Of a stretch of 50,361 nucleotides of DNA, positions 19,933 through 29,424 are shown in pieces. Both the position numbers and the translations under genes were made by a program. This DNA comes from Planctomycetaceae bacterium (GTDB lineage Bacteria; Planctomycetota; Planctomycetia; Planctomycetales; Planctomycetaceae): positions 1 through 50,361 of the forward strand of contig OMIV01000265.1 in NCBI GenBank assembly GCA_900299185.1, written 5' to 3'. The notes under the pieces were generated by a model, which ran no database searches, was not told the origin of the DNA, and saw nothing but the letters and a program-made list of their open reading frames with translations. Position 1 is the stretch's first letter. Every line of letters begins with the position of its first letter.

Positions 19933-20299
19933 GTGAAATCCGCTTCCAACATTGACCGAACTCGAAAAAGGGGCGGGAGTATAGCCCTCGACTTCCAGTC
20001 CTCAATCAAGCTGAAAAGGCCCCGAGATGTCCTGCGAGAGACAGCAAATTACCACCCCTGATCAACCTCGTGAGAATCTCTCAACGGGCTGGCTTGCGAC
20101 CCTGCGTAGGAGGCTGTCGAATTCGCTTCGCCCATCGAACGGCCTGAATCCCGCCAGTGTCTGCGGCAGTCCTTCGTTTTCTGGGCGTCTCTGATTGCGG
20201 TCTTGATCGGCCCCAGCTGGCGATGAATTCCAATCGCCTTCGGCCCAACAGCAACAGAGACATTTTTGATTCGCACCTGCGGTACTCGGAGAGGTCGGT
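19933..20299. other. Divergent intergenic region between purD and aminotransferase
   Basis: The left end carries the purD promoter candidate. The right end has GGAGAGG directly before the aminotransferase ATG. No gene, RNA or strong hairpin was recognised in between. Confidence 0.4.
19978..20005 (-). promoter_or_regulatory. Candidate sigma-70 promoter of purD
   Basis: On the minus strand TTGAGG (20005-20000) and TATACT (19983-19978) are separated by 16 bases, about 45 bases ahead of the purD ATG. The -10 box is a good match and the -35 box is moderate. Confidence 0.4.
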
Positions 20300-21157
20300 A
20301 TGTCGGTGAAGGTCTACATCAACGGAAAGTTGCTCCCCAAAGAAGAGGCGACTGTCAGCGTCTACGATCATGGTCTGCTCTATGGCGACGGCGTCTTCGA
20401 GGGCATTCGAGTCTACAGCCGCAAAGTCTTCTTGCTCGCGGAACACGTTGACCGCCTCTACGAGAGTGCTCTGGCCATCCGCCTGACGATTCCGATGACC
20501 AAGGCCGAGATGACCAAGGCCGTGAACGATACGGTCGCGGCCAATGGCATCGTTGATGGTTATGTGCGACTGGTGGTGACGCGCGGTGCAGGCTCACTCG
20601 GCCTCGACATTCGCCGCACAAGCGACCCACAAGTCATTGTCATCGCCGACACCATCACCCTTTACCCAGCCGAGATGTATGAGAATGGGTTGAACCTGGT
20701 CACTGCGGCCACCATTCGCAATCACCCGGCCGCGCTGAGCCCGCGCATCAAGTCGTTGAACTATCTCAACAACATCCTGGCCAAGATCGAAGGTACGGAT
20801 CAGGGCTGCGTCGAAGCGTTGATGCTCAATCACAAAGGTGATGTCGCGGAATGCACCGGCGACAACATCTTCATCGTCAAAGATCGAGTGCTCAAAACTC
20901 CGTCGACGGACTCAGGCATTTTGAAGGGAATTACGCGCGACGTTGTTTTGAAGCTGGCTCGCGAAGCTGGTTACGCTGTCGAAGAAGTCACGCTGCAACG
21001 TCACGACATCTTCGTCGCCGACGAATGCTTCTTGACGGGATCGGCTGCCGAGTTGATTCCTGTCGTGCAACTCGATGGTCGTCCGATTGGCACTGGCAAA
21101 CCTGGTCCAGTCACCGGCGACTTGCTGAAGCGCTTCCAAGAATTCACTCGGAAGTAA
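20300..21157 (+). CDS. ilvE: Branched-chain amino acid aminotransferase
   Basis: A 285-residue class-IV PLP aminotransferase, transferring the amino group between Leu/Ile/Val and 2-oxoglutarate. It opens with 'VYINGKLLPKEEATVSVYDHGLLYGDGVFEGIRVY', the standard IlvE N-terminus. PLP would attach to Lys151 in 'SPRIKSLNYLNNILAK', and 'ECTGDNIFIV' and 'GITRDVVLKLA' follow. D-amino-acid transaminase and aminodeoxychorismate lyase share the fold, but 'GIRVY' with the SLNYLNN block favours IlvE. Ribosome binding site GGAGAGG. A Ser/Thr kinase gene follows 120 bases downstream. Confidence 0.9.
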   Translation: MSVKVYINGKLLPKEEATVSVYDHGLLYGDGVFEGIRVYSRKVFLLAEHVDRLYESALAIRLTIPMTKAEMTKAVNDTVAANGIVDGYVRLVVTRGAGSLGLDIRRTSDPQVIVIADTITLYPAEMYENGLNLVTAATIRNHPAALSPRIKSLNYLNNILAKIEGTDQGCVEALMLNHKGDVAECTGDNIFIVKDRVLKTPSTDSGILKGITRDVVLKLAREAGYAVEEVTLQRHDIFVADECFLTGSAAELIPVVQLDGRPIGTGKPGPVTGDLLKRFQEFTRK

Positions 21158-21277
21158 GTAAGCATTGAGGTCAAACTCTCGTCGAGCGGGCTGCTTGTCG
21201 CGGCCCGCTCAACCCGAGACTCTGCAGTCCTTTGCGTGCGTCCCTTGCTCGACGAGAACAGGATCCGCGTCGTGACC

Positions 21278-22531
21278 ATGCTGACCACAGCCTCCGACTT
21301 TCTCGAACACCTCGAACGCAGCAAGTTGCTGAGTCCCGAGTTGCTGGCTGAGGTTGTTGCCAAGTGTGAGCAAGCAGAGACGTCACCGGATGCAATGACG
21401 GTCGCGAAGTCCCTCGTTAAAGCTGGCAAGCTGACGCGACTCCAAGCCAACCGATTATTGGAAGGTCGCACGCGCGGCTACTTCATCAACGACTACCGCA
21501 TCGACGAAGTCTTGGGCTCAGGCGGCATGGGCTTCGTCTACATCGCTCACAACATGCGGACGGGCGAAGACGTCGCACTCAAGATGCTGTGTGAGCAAAG
21601 TGAAGTCGACGCGGGATTGCTGGCGCGCTTCCGACTCGAAGCTGAAGCCGGTCAAAAGCTGAATCACCATGCCATTATTCGCACACATGAAATCGGCAAA
21701 GCCATCGGGCTCTACGGCGATATTCACTACATGGTGATGGACTTGGTGCGCGGTGTCGGTGTCGACGAACTCGTTTCAATGGCTGGTCCCATTGCATGGC
21801 CAGTTGCCTGTCACATCGTCAGGCATGTCGCAGCAGGACTGCATCACGCTCATCGCTTGGGATTGGTTCATCGAGACATCAAGCCCGCGAACATCCTGGT
21901 TGATGAAAACGCCAACGCCAAAGTGCTCGACTTCGGACTTTCAGTCGCCTCGCAGGCCGAACAAGACGACGAGTTCTCACTCGCCATGATCTTTGGCCAA
22001 GACTGCTTAGGGACTGCGGACTACATCGCTCCCGAGCAAGCGATCGACAGCTTTTCGGTCGACCGGCGAGCCGACATCTACAGCCTGGGAGCCACGCTGT
22101 ATTACATGCTGTGCGGGCATGTGATGTTCCCGAATCGGCAGACGCGAGCTGAGACGATCGACGCGCAGCTCAACGAAGAACCGCCGCGCATTCGAGACCT
22201 TGTACCATCTCTTCCAGAGGAACTCGCCGCGATCATCAATCGCATGTTGGCCAAGAATCGTGACCATCGCTTTGAGACCGCGCGCGGGGTTTCAGCGGCC
22301 GTAGCTCCGTTCGCCAAGCCCAAGCACATCAGCTTCAACTTCCAACAGATTCTCGATCGCCGCAACATCCTCGCTCAGCAGCGCAAGAAGCTAATGGATG
22401 AACGAGCCAAACGCGTCGCCGCGCAGACGAGCCTCTCGGTGTGTACTCTCGATTCCAAGACCACTCGACCGCCGCAAGCTCAAATCGAAACGTCAATCCA
22501 CAAAGACACGCACGTTGGCGGCAAAGAGTAA
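21278..22531 (+). CDS. Cytoplasmic Ser/Thr protein kinase (Hanks-type)
   Basis: A 417-residue kinase. An N-terminal helical segment of ~60 residues ('TTASDFLEHLERSKLLSPELL') is typical, as I recall, of planctomycete kinases. The catalytic domain spans about 70-335 with glycine loop GSGGMGFVY, Lys102 in 'VALKML', 'HRDIKPANILVD' with catalytic Asp200, DFG at 218-220, and 'APEQA'. No transmembrane helix or sensor follows; the tail is basic and then polar. The start is ATG 21278; a GTG at 21272, with AGGA 8 bases upstream of it, is an equally good alternative. The substrate is unknown. Confidence 0.9.
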   Translation: MLTTASDFLEHLERSKLLSPELLAEVVAKCEQAETSPDAMTVAKSLVKAGKLTRLQANRLLEGRTRGYFINDYRIDEVLGSGGMGFVYIAHNMRTGEDVALKMLCEQSEVDAGLLARFRLEAEAGQKLNHHAIIRTHEIGKAIGLYGDIHYMVMDLVRGVGVDELVSMAGPIAWPVACHIVRHVAAGLHHAHRLGLVHRDIKPANILVDENANAKVLDFGLSVASQAEQDDEFSLAMIFGQDCLGTADYIAPEQAIDSFSVDRRADIYSLGATLYYMLCGHVMFPNRQTRAETIDAQLNEEPPRIRDLVPSLPEELAAIINRMLAKNRDHRFETARGVSAAVAPFAKPKHISFNFQQILDRRNILAQQRKKLMDERAKRVAAQTSLSVCTLDSKTTRPPQAQIETSIHKDTHVGGKE

Positions 22532-22655
22532 GACGACGTCTTCAGAACCGACTGTCTTCCATCAAGCTCACCACGTGCGCGTTCTTCGTCATTAAGAATC
22601 GTCGCGCGACGGCATCGGTCAGCGACTGCCGCGACCTCTTGTGAAAGCCAACATC

Positions 22656-23936
22656 ATGCGTTCGCCTGCGTCTTGTCAGATCTCGGTAAGCCGACTCGTT
22701 GTGAGGCTGACGCTGATGCTTACGTCGGTCGCCCCATCGTCACTCGTCGCTGCCGACTTCGCGATCAAAGACGGCGATACTGTGGTCTTCCTGGGAGACA
22801 GCCTCACCGCCGCGCGGACCTATGGAAAGATCATCGAAAACTACACCCTGCTCCGCTTCCCCGAACGGAAGGTCAAGTTCTTCAACGCCGGCTTCGGTGG
22901 CGATACAGCAGCAGGCGGAGCGAAGCGGCTCGAACGCGATGTGTTCTCATTAGGAGCGACCGTCGTAACGGTGGCGTTTGGAACCAACGACATTGGTTGG
23001 GGCGTACTCGCGGATGACGCTCACAAGCAGCAATACCTCGATGGCATTCGGTCGATCGTGACTCAATGCCGATCGCGCGGCGTGCGTGTCTTCATTTGCT
23101 CGGCCTCTATCACGGGAGCAGATCCCACCAAGAGCGAAGACAGCTTCTTGCAAAAGATGTGTGACGAGGGCCTGCAGCTCGCCAAAGAACTCGGGGGCGA
23201 AACCATCGATGTGCAACGCTCAATGCGCGACATCCAAAAGCGTGTGTGGGCTCACAACGAGAAGCTGCCAGCTGACAAGCAAAAGGACAAAGTCCAAATG
23301 TTTGTGGCCGACGGCGTGCACCTTAATGACCTCGGTCAACTCACGATGGGCTACGCAATTCTCAAGGGACTGAATGCTCCGCCGGATGTCTCTTCAGCGA
23401 CACTCGACGCCCAAACGATGAAAGCCGAAGAGGCCTTGAATTGCGAATTGTCCGACTTCAAACGCGATAGAACCAAACTGGAGTTCTCGCGTCTCGATCG
23501 CGGATTGCCGTTCAACTACGGCCTGTTCTATGCCCTCAACTACATCTGGGTGCCGGTACCCAATGAGCTAAGCCGTTATCAGCTCACAGTCCGTAACTTG
23601 CCCGCTGGCAAGTATCGCATCACGGCGGATGAGCGCGGGCTCGGCACCTTTTCAGCTCAGTCGCTGGCTCAAGGAGTGAACCTCACCTTTGCGACGGAGA
23701 ATGGTTGGGTTCCAGGTGGACCTTGGAACTCGCAAGCCAACGTGCTGCGAGAACTCACCGACGCCCGTCACGATCTCGCCGCCAGTCAGTTGATCGCACG
23801 AACGTTTCTCAAAGACGACGACCTGCTCACCAAGCTGCGCTCAAGTGAAGCCAAAGCCGATAACCAACTCATCGAGATGCAGCGTGAAGTCGCTCGTCCC
23901 CGCAAGTACCGCTTCGTTATCGAGCCCGTCGAATAG
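22656..23936 (+). CDS. Secreted SGNH/GDSL-type hydrolase
   Basis: A 426-residue SGNH hydrolase (esterase/lipase/carbohydrate-esterase fold). A signal peptide of about 34 residues ends near 'SSLVAADF'. Catalytic blocks: GDSLT with Ser49, the Gly in 'NAGFGGDTAAGG', GTND at 109-112 with the oxyanion Asn, and 'ADGVHLN' with Asp219 and His222. A C-terminal ~170-residue extension contains a beta-rich part ('YQLTVRNLPAGKYRITADERGLG'), as seen in planctomycete members found near cytochrome or sulfatase genes. An in-frame GTG at 22641 could add five residues. The probable role is removing acyl or acetyl groups from extracellular polymers. Confidence 0.85.
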   Translation: MRSPASCQISVSRLVVRLTLMLTSVAPSSLVAADFAIKDGDTVVFLGDSLTAARTYGKIIENYTLLRFPERKVKFFNAGFGGDTAAGGAKRLERDVFSLGATVVTVAFGTNDIGWGVLADDAHKQQYLDGIRSIVTQCRSRGVRVFICSASITGADPTKSEDSFLQKMCDEGLQLAKELGGETIDVQRSMRDIQKRVWAHNEKLPADKQKDKVQMFVADGVHLNDLGQLTMGYAILKGLNAPPDVSSATLDAQTMKAEEALNCELSDFKRDRTKLEFSRLDRGLPFNYGLFYALNYIWVPVPNELSRYQLTVRNLPAGKYRITADERGLGTFSAQSLAQGVNLTFATENGWVPGGPWNSQANVLRELTDARHDLAASQLIARTFLKDDDLLTKLRSSEAKADNQLIEMQREVARPRKYRFVIEPVE

Positions 23937-24061
23937 CCAACCTCGCTGGTGTGCTCGTCGCTACATCTCCCGATATCGATCGCGGTCATCTACTCGTTGC
24001 CGATTTCAATTAACTCCGCTTGAAGCCGAAAAGGGATTCCATTCTCAGCACGAGCCAAGCC

Positions 24062-25105
24062 CTACTTTACTTCTATGAATTCAGCATGAAGTCGGCCGGA
24101 CTCTGACAACTGACGCAAGATCGAGATCATGTCAGACGTTGGGACGCGCAGACGATTCAGAGCATCTAGCAAGTCAGAGAGTTGTTGCGGGTTCTGCTTC
24201 TTTGACGCGTCTTGCAGGGCCACAAATCGTTCGGTGGTATCAACCGTCAAACTTCGATGACTCACAACTGCCGGACTGATTTCCACATCGCCAGTTACTA
24301 CGACAGTGCCACTACGAGCATTCACAACGACTCGTGGCCGAGACGTCTCCTTAAGTATGACTTCTTCCAACAACGCCCCAAATTCTACGTGGTTGTCGTA
24401 TTGCTCGGGGATGTTGACATCCACAGCACGAATCGAGGCAGCGCGAGCAATCTCCTTGTTGCCAGCTTCCAAATAGAACTTGTCATTCACAGCACGCGCA
24501 ACTTCACGAGCCATCGAGAGACTGGCGTGTTCTGGCTTGATGAGCAGACGAAGCTGACGGTTGCGTCGGAGGATTCGCATATCGACGGACTCCTTCATGA
24601 TGAGACCGTTCGGAATCCGTCCAGAAGTCGGTAGCGTCTTATCCTCAATGAGGACGTCTCCGGCAGCCAATCCCAAGACACTACTGTCGCTGAGCAATTC
24701 GTCGCTCATGGGAGTCAAAATCAATTCGCCGCCCAGGAGACTCTTGCAAGTGCCGTAAATCGGCTTCACGTAAACATCGAGCCTCTGCCCCTTGCTGATT
24801 CCCGTTCGAGGAATCGTCGCCGAGACATTCACCACGGCAACGCTCCCTCCAGCCTTCTTCAGGTCGTCCAGATTTCGAATCGGACTGCCGTGGAGCGTGG
24901 AATACTGAGCAAGATGTTGCATTGCCGCTTTAAGGTCACCGCTATCGCCTGTCCCCATCAGCCCAACCACCAATCCCTGTCCGGTCAGTCGGATCTCTTG
25001 TTGGCCATCGAGCGTGCAGACTTGAGAAATTCGCAACGCGGCATCGACCGACCTGCAAGAAAAACTACAAACAACTAGAGAGATCAAGAGGAGTAGACGT
25101 GGCAT
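24062..25105 (-). CDS. flgI: Flagellar basal-body P-ring protein FlgI
   Basis: A 347-residue FlgI, the periplasmic ring subunit around the flagellar rod. A Sec signal peptide at 1-22 ('LLLLISLVVCSF...') is followed by the conserved 'RLTGQGLVVGLMGTGDSGD', 'AVVNVSATIPRTGISKGQRLDVYV', 'LLGGELILTPM', and a C-terminal 'LDALNRLRVPTSDMISILRQLSESGRLHAEFI'. Length is close to the family norm. ATG 25105 starts the signal peptide; the longer frame is rejected. It is last gene of the run flgF-flgG-flgA-flgH-flgI, 59 bases after the flgH stop. Confidence 0.95.
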   Translation of the reverse strand: MPRLLLLISLVVCSFSCRSVDAALRISQVCTLDGQQEIRLTGQGLVVGLMGTGDSGDLKAAMQHLAQYSTLHGSPIRNLDDLKKAGGSVAVVNVSATIPRTGISKGQRLDVYVKPIYGTCKSLLGGELILTPMSDELLSDSSVLGLAAGDVLIEDKTLPTSGRIPNGLIMKESVDMRILRRNRQLRLLIKPEHASLSMAREVARAVNDKFYLEAGNKEIARAASIRAVDVNIPEQYDNHVEFGALLEEVILKETSRPRVVVNARSGTVVVTGDVEISPAVVSHRSLTVDTTERFVALQDASKKQNPQQLSDLLDALNRLRVPTSDMISILRQLSESGRLHAEFIEVK

Positions 25106-25164
25106 TGCGCGTTCCCAGAACGATGAGTTGCAAACAGCGAACCTAATCACGAAGTGCCCGAGTC

Positions 25165-26010
25165 TTAGAACGGCGACAGGAAGTCCAATAGCCGCACTCC
25201 CCAATTGCGTTTGGTGCTGGCGTAGACTCGACCTTGCTGCTTTTTGACGATCTGCAAGTTCGCGATGTTCTCGCTGCTCGCCGTGTTGTCGGGATTGATG
25301 TCCGAAGACCGGACCTCGCCGGTGAGTGTGTACTCTGAGTAGTCATCCTGGTTCTGGATCACCTTGCGAGCTTCCAGAAGGATGGTCCCGTTCGGCTTCA
25401 CGTCTGCCACCTTGGCTGCGATGCGGTACTTAATGCCCTCTTGGTCGGTGACTAATCCCGACGAGTTGATGTTCGCATTGAGTTGCCCATCAATCTTGGG
25501 ATTGTTTCCCGCAGCGTTGGCGAGCGTTCCGCCGTCTCCTAATCACACAAAGCTCTTGAGGTCAGCCTTTAGTCCCGCGTTCTTCTGGCGATTGAACTTC
25601 TGGTTCATGATCACTTCCGACTTTTCATCCACGATGATCGTGACGATGTCATGCAGTTGGATTTTCTTCGGAGGCAGCGGATCGATGTAGATTCGGGAGT
25701 ATTCGCGAATCGTCCGCACTGGACCTGTGACTTCAAAGACAGGACCGGTTGGCAACAGCGGATCCGCTTCATTCTCCGCAGGCGGCGACGGAGGCAGTCT
25801 CGATTGAGAATGCTTTGCCAGTTGGATCGAGCCAGGAGCTTGCCTCACTGGTCCAGGCCAGCCAGCTTCGACTGACATGCTCTCGCGCGTGCGATACTCG
25901 ATACCGGGTTCAGGGCGCGTTCCGGGCGTGCGAGTCTGAGCAACAGCAACAGTCGACATGCCGACCAACACCGCGAGTGCTTGCAACCATGTGCCCATCA
26001 TCCGTGACAT
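25165..26010 (-). pseudogene. flgH: Flagellar L-ring protein FlgH interrupted by one in-frame TGA
   Basis: The reading frame is FlgH throughout, 282 codons including the final stop. It has a signal peptide (MSRMMGTWLQALAVLV...), a variable Pro-rich region, then 'IQLHDIVTIIVDEKSEV' and 'NRQKNAGLKADLKSFV'. After a TGA at 25545-25543, the same frame continues with 'LGDGGTLANAAGNN', 'YRIAAKVADVKPNGTILLEARK', 'YTLTGEVRSSDI', 'NIANLQIVKKQQGRVYAST' and ends '...LLDFLSPF' as FlgH does. No frame change is needed, so this is a single nonsense codon. TGA is an ordinary stop elsewhere in the window. It could be a true mutation, a sequencing or assembly error, or read-through. The N-terminal region has no lipobox cysteine, unlike enterobacterial FlgH. 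Confidence 0.85.
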
Positions 26011-26075
26011 GTTCTCATCCTTGAGTCGGGACTGTCCGTGAGATCGCCTCACTCCTAGAACAATTCTTACTGACG

Positions 26076-27257
26076 TTATTCGCGAATCACCTTCAAACCG
26101 GTCTTGATTGAACTCTCGCCACCATCAGTGAGTTCCACTTGCTTCATTCCAATCACGATTCCGCGTCGTTGAACTGGGCGTTCGGAAATCTTGGCAGTCG
26201 GGTCGGGAATGGTTTCCAGTGAAATGGGATCATTGAACCGCCCGTCTTGCAGGGCCTTGAATTCCTGAGTCACACGAATGTTGCCACTCACGACGACGCC
26301 CTTGATGATCTCGCCTCGCATGACCATTCGAGGCTCAGTCACCGCATCAACTTCGATCCTCTTACCGATTGGCAAGAAGCTTTTGGTTTCCTTGCCAAGG
26401 ACTTGGGTCAGTTCGGTAGCTTCACGAACTGCGTTATCGACTTCCTGCAGAGTGACATCCGACACTTGAATGATGTGCCCCGCCATCAACGCACGAGTCG
26501 TCGCGACCACCCGAATGCGTTTCTGGATCGTGGCATTCACATGCACGACTTCGGTCTGTCCCAATTCGTTCGTGATCTCGATCGCCACTCGATAGTGATT
26601 GCTGGAAGTCTTCTTACCTTCAATCAGTCGCAAACCGTCCATAGGAACGTCGAGCAACTTGGGAATCGCACTGTGAGGTACACTGACGGTGACCCGAGAG
26701 TTGGCCCACTGCGGTGACTTCTCTTCCAAATAGACTTTCAAGAGTTCTTGAACTCGGAAGTCGGCTTCTTGGATCTCGACGGCCTTCAAGTTCAACCAAC
26801 GTGAATCTTGTTTGGTCGATTTGGCTGGACGATCTGGTTCTTGAGAGAACGGTTCCTCGGCAGAGACCTTGGCAATCTTCGAAGCTGGTTGGATGAGGTT
26901 CGAAGGATCGCTCGCCAAGACAACAGTGCGAGACCGCGCCGCATCCGCCTTGCGAGTCACTGTGACAACCGTCCGCCCCGAAAACTCGATCGAGGACATT
27001 TCAATGGCGTGAGCTCGAAGCCGATCTGTGATCTGCTGCAACGTCAGACGATGTTGCTGTCCTGGTGCCGGAGCTGGTTCGATCGTCACCGCCTTCAATC
27101 GATCCAATGCTTCGGGGTCATCGTCAAAAACTTCGGCCACATCTTCGAGCCGAACAATCGACCGTTCGACTTGAGCCACACTGCGAATGCGAACGATGGC
27201 GGCCTCCGCCGAGACGGTGCTGACCAGCATCAACAATGTGATTAACAGCCGAGTCAT
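26076..27257 (-). CDS. flgA: Flagellar P-ring assembly chaperone FlgA
   Basis: A 393-residue periplasmic protein with a Sec signal (1-19) and the FlgA architecture. An N-terminal region has two divergent strands-and-helices repeats. A SAF-type domain follows from about 245 ('TTRALMAGHIIQVSDVTLQEVD', 'LGKETKSFLPIGKRIEVDAVTEPRMVMRGEIIKG'), typical of FlgA C-termini. It is longer than enterobacterial FlgA (about 220 residues) because of the extended N-terminal half. Ribosome binding site AGGA is 8 bases upstream. It lies in the flagellar operon directly between flgG and flgH, the genes whose products it helps assemble (P-ring FlgI). Confidence 0.9.
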   Translation of the reverse strand: MTRLLITLLMLVSTVSAEAAIVRIRSVAQVERSIVRLEDVAEVFDDDPEALDRLKAVTIEPAPAPGQQHRLTLQQITDRLRAHAIEMSSIEFSGRTVVTVTRKADAARSRTVVLASDPSNLIQPASKIAKVSAEEPFSQEPDRPAKSTKQDSRWLNLKAVEIQEADFRVQELLKVYLEEKSPQWANSRVTVSVPHSAIPKLLDVPMDGLRLIEGKKTSSNHYRVAIEITNELGQTEVVHVNATIQKRIRVVATTRALMAGHIIQVSDVTLQEVDNAVREATELTQVLGKETKSFLPIGKRIEVDAVTEPRMVMRGEIIKGVVVSGNIRVTQEFKALQDGRFNDPISLETIPDPTAKISERPVQRRGIVIGMKQVELTDGGESSIKTGLKVIRE

Positions 27258-27317
27258 GTTCGCGTCCTAGAACCAGTAGTGAGCACTTCGCCTGAGAGTC
27301 AATTGCCGGAGATCACA

Positions 27318-28115
27318 TCAGAACCGTCTGAGGTTCGAGATCAATTGCAGCATCTGATCTGCCGCTTGAATGATCTGGCTGTTGAGTTCGAAGTTGCGTT
27401 GGGTCTTGATGAGGTCCACCAACTCATGCACCGGCTCGACGTTCGAGACTTCCAACATTCCTTGTGTCAGTTTGCCGAGCCCAGTCGGCCCACCTGGCTC
27501 ACCACCTTGAGCTGGTCCGGATGCGGAAGTGGCGCCGTAAAGATTCTCACCCTTTTGCAGCAGACCGTTTACGTTCGTGAATTGGTAGAGCTGAATCTGC
27601 CCGACTTCGACAGTGTTGTTCTGGGTATCTTTGTAGGTAACTCTTCCATCTGCCCCGATGCCGATTTCTTGGGCGTTTGGTGGAATCGTGATTTGGGGTG
27701 AGATGAGGTGTCCGGTGGTCGCGGAAGTCATCATCAAACTCCCTTCGGAATTCAGCGTAAAATTCCCGGCACGGGTATAGGCCACTCCAGGTCCATCCGT
27801 GACTTGAAAGAATCCCGCGCCTGAAATCGCGACATCAAGCGGATTCTTTGTTGGCAAGAGGCTGCCCTGCTGAAAATCAATCGACGTGCTTTGGATACGA
27901 GTACCCAAACCGACGTGAGTTCCAGCTGGAGTTGTCCCGTTGCTTGTTTGAGCCCCTGGGACACGAACATTCTCGTAGAACGTATCTTCAAAGTTCGCTC
28001 GAGATCGCTTGAAGGCATTTGTACTGGCGTTAGCAATGTTGTTTGCCACGTTATCCAGAGCAAACTGGTGGGCTTCCATGCCCGTTGATGCTGAGTAAAT
28101 CGCTCGCAAACTCAT
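27318..28115 (-). CDS. flgG: Flagellar distal rod protein FlgG
   Basis: A 265-residue distal rod protein. The N-terminal rod signature 'SASTGMEAHQFALDNVANNIANASTNAFKR' is followed by 'TKNPLDVAISGAGFFQV' and 'YTRAGNFTLNSEGSLM'. The C-terminal 'QGMLEVSNVEPVHELVDLIKTQRNFELNSQIIQAADQMLQ' is diagnostic for FlgG. Length is as expected (~260). Strong ribosome binding site AAGGAG. It is cotranscribed after flgF with a 97-base gap. Confidence 0.95.
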   Translation of the reverse strand: MSLRAIYSASTGMEAHQFALDNVANNIANASTNAFKRSRANFEDTFYENVRVPGAQTSNGTTPAGTHVGLGTRIQSTSIDFQQGSLLPTKNPLDVAISGAGFFQVTDGPGVAYTRAGNFTLNSEGSLMMTSATTGHLISPQITIPPNAQEIGIGADGRVTYKDTQNNTVEVGQIQLYQFTNVNGLLQKGENLYGATSASGPAQGGEPGGPTGLGKLTQGMLEVSNVEPVHELVDLIKTQRNFELNSQIIQAADQMLQLISNLRRF

Positions 28116-28212
28116 GGCCGCACTCCTTGCTGCCGACTACCGAATCACAATCACATTCCCTGAGCAGTCAGCGACCTTTGGAGAAGTCATCTCACTGCTC
28201 GTCCTGCTTGAA

Positions 28213-28971
28213 CTAGCCACCGACCGATTGCAGTAACCGCCCCAGCGATTCGTCCTGCATGCGGATCATCGTGATGTTTGCTTCGAACGAGCGACCCGCC
28301 TCAATCATGCTGGTCATCTCTTTGATCGGGTTACAACCCGAGGCCTCCACGGCTCCTTGGCGAACTTCCGTCCCAAAGTCTCGATCGAGTTCCGCATGTG
28401 GACGAAACAAGCTCAGACCGACTTTCTCTAACTTCGAAGTGTCGGTATTCACGACCGCAAGTTGGTTGTTGAATACCAAGTTACCAGCACTGTCGTATCC
28501 ACTCATTTGGCCCGTCTTGTTGATCTCCATCCGCGTCACGTTGATCGGGATTTCGATGTTTGCGCCGGCGTCGCTCAGAATGGGCAAACCGGTGTCTTCC
28601 ATCACGAGGGTGCCGTCATTGAGCTTCATCCGTCCGTTGCGAGTCAGAAACTCTTGATCTCCATCGCGAACTTGCAAGAAACCCGACCCCTTAAGGGCGA
28701 CGTCATACTGTCGACCTGAGTTCAACATCGAAGCCGTTCGAAAATCAGTAGTGATCTGAGCCAGCGAAACGCCACCCGTCTGTCGTGCACGCTGAGTGGG
28801 ATCCGCAGCCTCGAAACTCTTCTGAAAGTCGACCGACGGATGGCCCTGAATAATGGCCTGATCACGCTTGAAGCCGGTCGTTGACGAGTTGGCAATGTTG
28901 TTCGCCAAGACGTCCTGACGCAGCGATTGAACGTCGGCGCCTTGAGCAGAGAGATAAAGACCGTAGAGCAT
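28213..28971 (-). CDS. flgF: Flagellar proximal rod protein FlgF
   Basis: A 252-residue rod protein of the FlgF/FlgG type. It starts 'LYGLYLSAQGADVQSLRQDVLANNIANSSTTGFKRDQ', has 'LKGSGFLQVRDG', and ends 'VEASGCNPIKEMTSMIEAGRSFEANITMIRMQDE'. The FlgF assignment over FlgG rests on its order directly ahead of a clear flgG and on the shorter, more divergent middle. It is first gene of the minus-strand flagellar run, so the operon promoter should lie in 28972-29424. Confidence 0.88.
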   Translation of the reverse strand: MLYGLYLSAQGADVQSLRQDVLANNIANSSTTGFKRDQAIIQGHPSVDFQKSFEAADPTQRARQTGGVSLAQITTDFRTASMLNSGRQYDVALKGSGFLQVRDGDQEFLTRNGRMKLNDGTLVMEDTGLPILSDAGANIEIPINVTRMEINKTGQMSGYDSAGNLVFNNQLAVVNTDTSKLEKVGLSLFRPHAELDRDFGTEVRQGAVEASGCNPIKEMTSMIEAGRSFEANITMIRMQDESLGRLLQSVGG

Positions 28972-29424
28972 GATTCCGAGCCTTCGTCCTTGAATCCAAC
29001 TCGGCCGCCAGGCGAACCATCAGTTCCATTGGCGTCTGAATCAGTGCGAAGTCTTGTGTTCAAGCCGACGTTTCAGCCGGCTAACCATCCTTGAACGAAA
29101 CTCACAACGAGTCGCGTCACTCTTAGGAATCGGCAGACGGACGCCGGAAACTTCAACTTAATCGGAAAAGTTTTCCCAAATAGCCAAGTCGCTCACTGAA
29201 CCGAGTCGAAGTCACAGGGAATCTCGGCCTCCGGCCAATCATGGAATTCCCATTCGTCAGCCTCAGGGAGGGAACCAAGTTTCGAGCGGTCGTTTCGAAA
29301 CTCGGTATCCCGCGAGGATTTGGCGCGGCTATCGCAATTGCCCTCACGAGGCTTGCGATCCAAGCCCGAGTTCCATCAGCTAACGCCATCACCGGCTTAG
29401 CTGCTCTTCCTTGAGAAAGACCGC
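28972..29424. other. Divergent intergenic region, flagellar operon and P-type ATPase leaders
   Basis: No gene is called. A minus-strand 96-codon frame (29153-29443) has no recognisable content. A sigma-28-like pair TGAAGTTT (29155-29148) and GCCGATTC (29134-29127) faces flgF, but the spacer is 13 rather than the usual 11 bases. Confidence 0.3.

Noticed and set aside
25165-26010. A frameshift in flgH
   Set aside because: Both halves are in the same frame; only a single TGA separates them, so no insertion or deletion is needed.
29127-29155. Sigma-28 promoter (TGAAGTTT / GCCGATTC) for the flagellar operon
   Set aside because: The boxes are suggestive but the spacer is 13 instead of 11 bases, so it is noted only within the intergenic entry.
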